Assembly (NCBI GenBank): GCA_902478985.1
Contig: CABSNH010000083.1
Location: 1 to 6,783 of the forward strand
DNA: 6,783 nt
Reading direction: 5' to 3'
Source of the DNA: an uncultured Collinsella sp.
GTDB lineage: Bacteria; Actinomycetota; Coriobacteriia; Coriobacteriales; Coriobacteriaceae
Below the pieces are notes generated by a model. That model saw nothing but the letters and a program-made list of their open reading frames with translations. It was not told the DNA's origin and did not search any database. Positions 5,099-6,783 of the stretch are shown piece by piece. Position 1 is the first letter of the stretch. Every line of letters begins with the position of its first letter. The position numbers and the translations under genes are program-made.

Positions 5099-6783
5099 TT
5101 ACTGTTGCTTTGGCATCAGCGGATTCTCACGCGTGAGGAGATTCATGAACTCCTCGCCCGTGATCGTCTCCTTCTTGTACAGATAACGAGCCAGCTCGTG
5201 AAGCTTAAACTTGTTCTCCTTCAGGATCTGCAGGGCGCGATCGTGCGCATCCTCGATCAACTTGGCGACAATTGCGTCCACGCGCTCGGCCGTACCGGGA
5301 GCGCAGGTGAGCGACGTGTCCTGGTTGAGATACGCATTCTGGACGGTACCGAGCGCCATCATGCCAAACTCATCGGACATGCCAAAGCGCGTCACCATGT
5401 TGCGGGCGAGCTTGGTTGCTTGCTCGATATCGTTGGCTGCGCCGGTCGTCATCTCGCCAAAGATGAGCTCCTCGGCCGCGCGGCCACCGCAGTAGACGGC
5501 GAGCTTGTCCAGGACCTCCTGGCGCGTGGTCAGGAAGCGCTCGTCCTCCTCGACCTGCATGGTGTAGCCCAGAGCGCCGCTCGTGCGCGGCACGATGGTG
5601 ATCTTGGTAACCGGCGCGGAACCCTTTTGGCGGGCAGCGACGATGGCATGACCGATCTCGTGGTAGGAAACGACCTGCTTCTCGTGGTCGGAAAGCACCG
5701 TGGACTTACGCTGCTGGCCGGCAATGACGACCTCCACCGACTCCTCGAAGTCGTCCTGGGTCGCGCGCTTGCGGCCTTCGCGAACAGCGCGCAGGGCACC
5801 CTCGTTGATGATATTGGCAAGGTCGGCGCCCGAGGCACCGGGCGTGGCGCGGGCAATAGCGGTCAGGTCGATCGGCGGCTGCGTCTTCACGCTCTTGGCA
5901 TGCAGCTCGAGGATGTTCTTGCGGCCAGTCAGGTCGGGCAGCTCAACGGGAATGCGGCGGTCAAAACGACCGGGGCGCAGCAGGGCGGGATCGAGGCTGT
6001 CGGGACGGTTGGTCGCAGCGAGGACGACGATGCCCTTGTGGTTATCGAAGCCGTCCATCTCGGTCAGCAGCTGGTTGAGCGTCTGCTCGCGCTCGTCGTT
6101 GCCACTAAAGCCGCCGCCATCGCGCTTCTTGCCGATGGTATCGATCTCATCGATAAAGACGATACACGGGGCCTTTTCCTTGGCCTGCTTAAACAGGTCA
6201 CGAACCTTGGCGGCACCGCGGCCGACGAACATCTCGACGAACTCAGAACCCGAAATGCTAAAGAACGGCACGCCCGCCTCGCCGGCAACAGCCTTGGCAA
6301 GCAGGGTCTTACCAGTACCCGGAGGACCGACAAGGAGAGCACCGCGCGGAAGCTTGGCGCCGATCTCCTCGTAGCGCTGCGGATTCTCCAGAAAGTCGAC
6401 GACCTCCTTGAGGGACTCCTTGGCCTCTTCCTGGCCGGCGACGTCCTTAAAGGTCACGCCAACATCCTTGGAGGCAATCACGCGAGCGCCGGACTTGCCC
6501 AGTCCGCCGCCGCCAAAGCCGCCGCCAAAGTTCATAGACGGGCCGTCATCGCCCATAGCCTTCTTCATACGGCGGTTGAGCCACCAACCGATCAGGAAGA
6601 AGATGGCCATGGGAAGAATAAGCGTAAGCAGGTAGTAGGTCATCAGACCCGAGTTTTTATCGGGAACGACCGACTCCAGGGACGCACCGGATTCAAGCAC
6701 ACGATCGGTAAAGCCCGCGTCATTCGGCACACCGGTCGTCTTGTAGGCGATGTTCTCGTCCTCACCCTTCTTGGTGTAATAAA
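5099..6783 (-). CDS. ftsH: ATP-dependent zinc metalloprotease FtsH, 5' end beyond the window
   Basis: Membrane-anchored AAA+ protease that unfolds and degrades misassembled membrane proteins and short-lived regulators. The 560 codons present cover the end of the extracytoplasmic domain, the second membrane segment (about 6581-6640, TYYLLTLILPMAIFFLIGWW), a glycine-rich linker (about 6502-6534), Walker A GPPGTGKT (6328-6305), the pore motif FVG, Walker B VFIDEID (6160-6140), the second region of homology NRPDSLDPALLRPGRFDRR (6010 to about 5954), the zinc site HEIGH (5662-5648) and the third zinc ligand Asp in NDIEQA (codon 5431-5429). The frame is open to the last base with no stop. The GTG at 6730 has no Shine-Dalgarno and would omit the first membrane helix, so the true start and TM1 lie outside. 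The residue after FVG is Arg, where E. coli FtsH has Val. The gene ends in MPKQQ and is followed by a strong hairpin. Confidence 0.97.
   Translation of the reverse strand, partial: YYTKKGEDENIAYKTTGVPNDAGFTDRVLESGASLESVVPDKNSGLMTYYLLTLILPMAIFFLIGWWLNRRMKKAMGDDGPSMNFGGGFGGGGLGKSGARVIASKDVGVTFKDVAGQEEAKESLKEVVDFLENPQRYEEIGAKLPRGALLVGPPGTGKTLLAKAVAGEAGVPFFSISGSEFVEMFVGRGAAKVRDLFKQAKEKAPCIVFIDEIDTIGKKRDGGGFSGNDEREQTLNQLLTEMDGFDNHKGIVVLAATNRPDSLDPALLRPGRFDRRIPVELPDLTGRKNILELHAKSVKTQPPIDLTAIARATPGASGADLANIINEGALRAVREGRKRATQDDFEESVEVVIAGQQRKSTVLSDHEKQVVSYHEIGHAIVAARQKGSAPVTKITIVPRTSGALGYTMQVEEDERFLTTRQEVLDKLAVYCGGRAAEELIFGEMTTGAANDIEQATKLARNMVTRFGMSDEFGMMALGTVQNAYLNQDTSLTCAPGTAERVDAIVAKLIEDAHDRALQILKENKFKLHELARYLYKKETITGEEFMNLLTRENPLMPKQQ

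Noticed and set aside
6728..6730. GTG as the start of ftsH.
   Set aside because: It has no Shine-Dalgarno, the frame is open upstream to the window edge, and starting there would lose the first membrane helix and most of the extracytoplasmic domain.
1..6783. A novel defence, mobile or biosynthetic system.
   Set aside because: All sizeable genes are recognisable housekeeping or common metabolic families; no integrase, transposase, CRISPR repeats, toxin-antitoxin pair or unknown multi-gene cassette is visible.

Overview
The window is an ordinary housekeeping stretch of a high-GC bacterium. The best guess is a member of the Coriobacteriia (Collinsella-like, Actinomycetota). That guess rests on strong G/C third-position codon bias combined with Firmicutes-like features: a transcription-attenuating T-box upstream of ileS, and FtsH and IleS sequences of the Clostridia/Coriobacteria flavour. 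The genus is an inference and was not checked against a database. The first 48 bases are not genomic. They are an untrimmed Illumina Nextera adapter with an i5 index, so this is the end of an assembled contig or read.

Layout from left to right: (1) 1-48, sequencing adapter. (2) 49-148, the 3' flank of ileS, with two strong hairpins, one of which overlaps the ileS stop codon. (3) 149-2950, minus strand, complete ileS (isoleucyl-tRNA synthetase, 933 aa). (4) 2951-3315, minus strand, a long untranslated leader that is clearly an isoleucine T-box riboswitch: Stem I with an AUC specifier, an antiterminator and a competing U-tailed terminator, preceded by an extended -10 promoter. (5) 3437-4519, plus strand, a divergent iron/zinc-dependent alcohol dehydrogenase of the glycerol-dehydrogenase-like group with its metal ligands intact. 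(6) 4529-4569, a terminator shared by two convergent genes. (7) 4568-5023, minus strand, a small DUF523 protein. (8) 5041-5077, a perfect 13-bp hairpin behind ftsH. (9) 5099-6783, minus strand, ftsH (membrane AAA+ zinc protease), whose 5' end lies beyond the window.

The genes do not form one pathway. ileS is an autonomous unit expected to be switched on when uncharged tRNA-Ile accumulates. The dehydrogenase is a single-gene unit. ftsH and the DUF523 gene are co-directional, with a hairpin between them and no room for a separate promoter after it. I see no mobile element gene, CRISPR array, phage gene or obviously new system. The points most worth a second look are the RNA elements: a T-box whose tRNA-acceptor bulge departs from consensus, a possible Shine-Dalgarno-sequestering helix just after its terminator, interleaved inverted repeats at the convergent gene ends, and the odd palindrome on the ileS stop codon next to the adapter junction.
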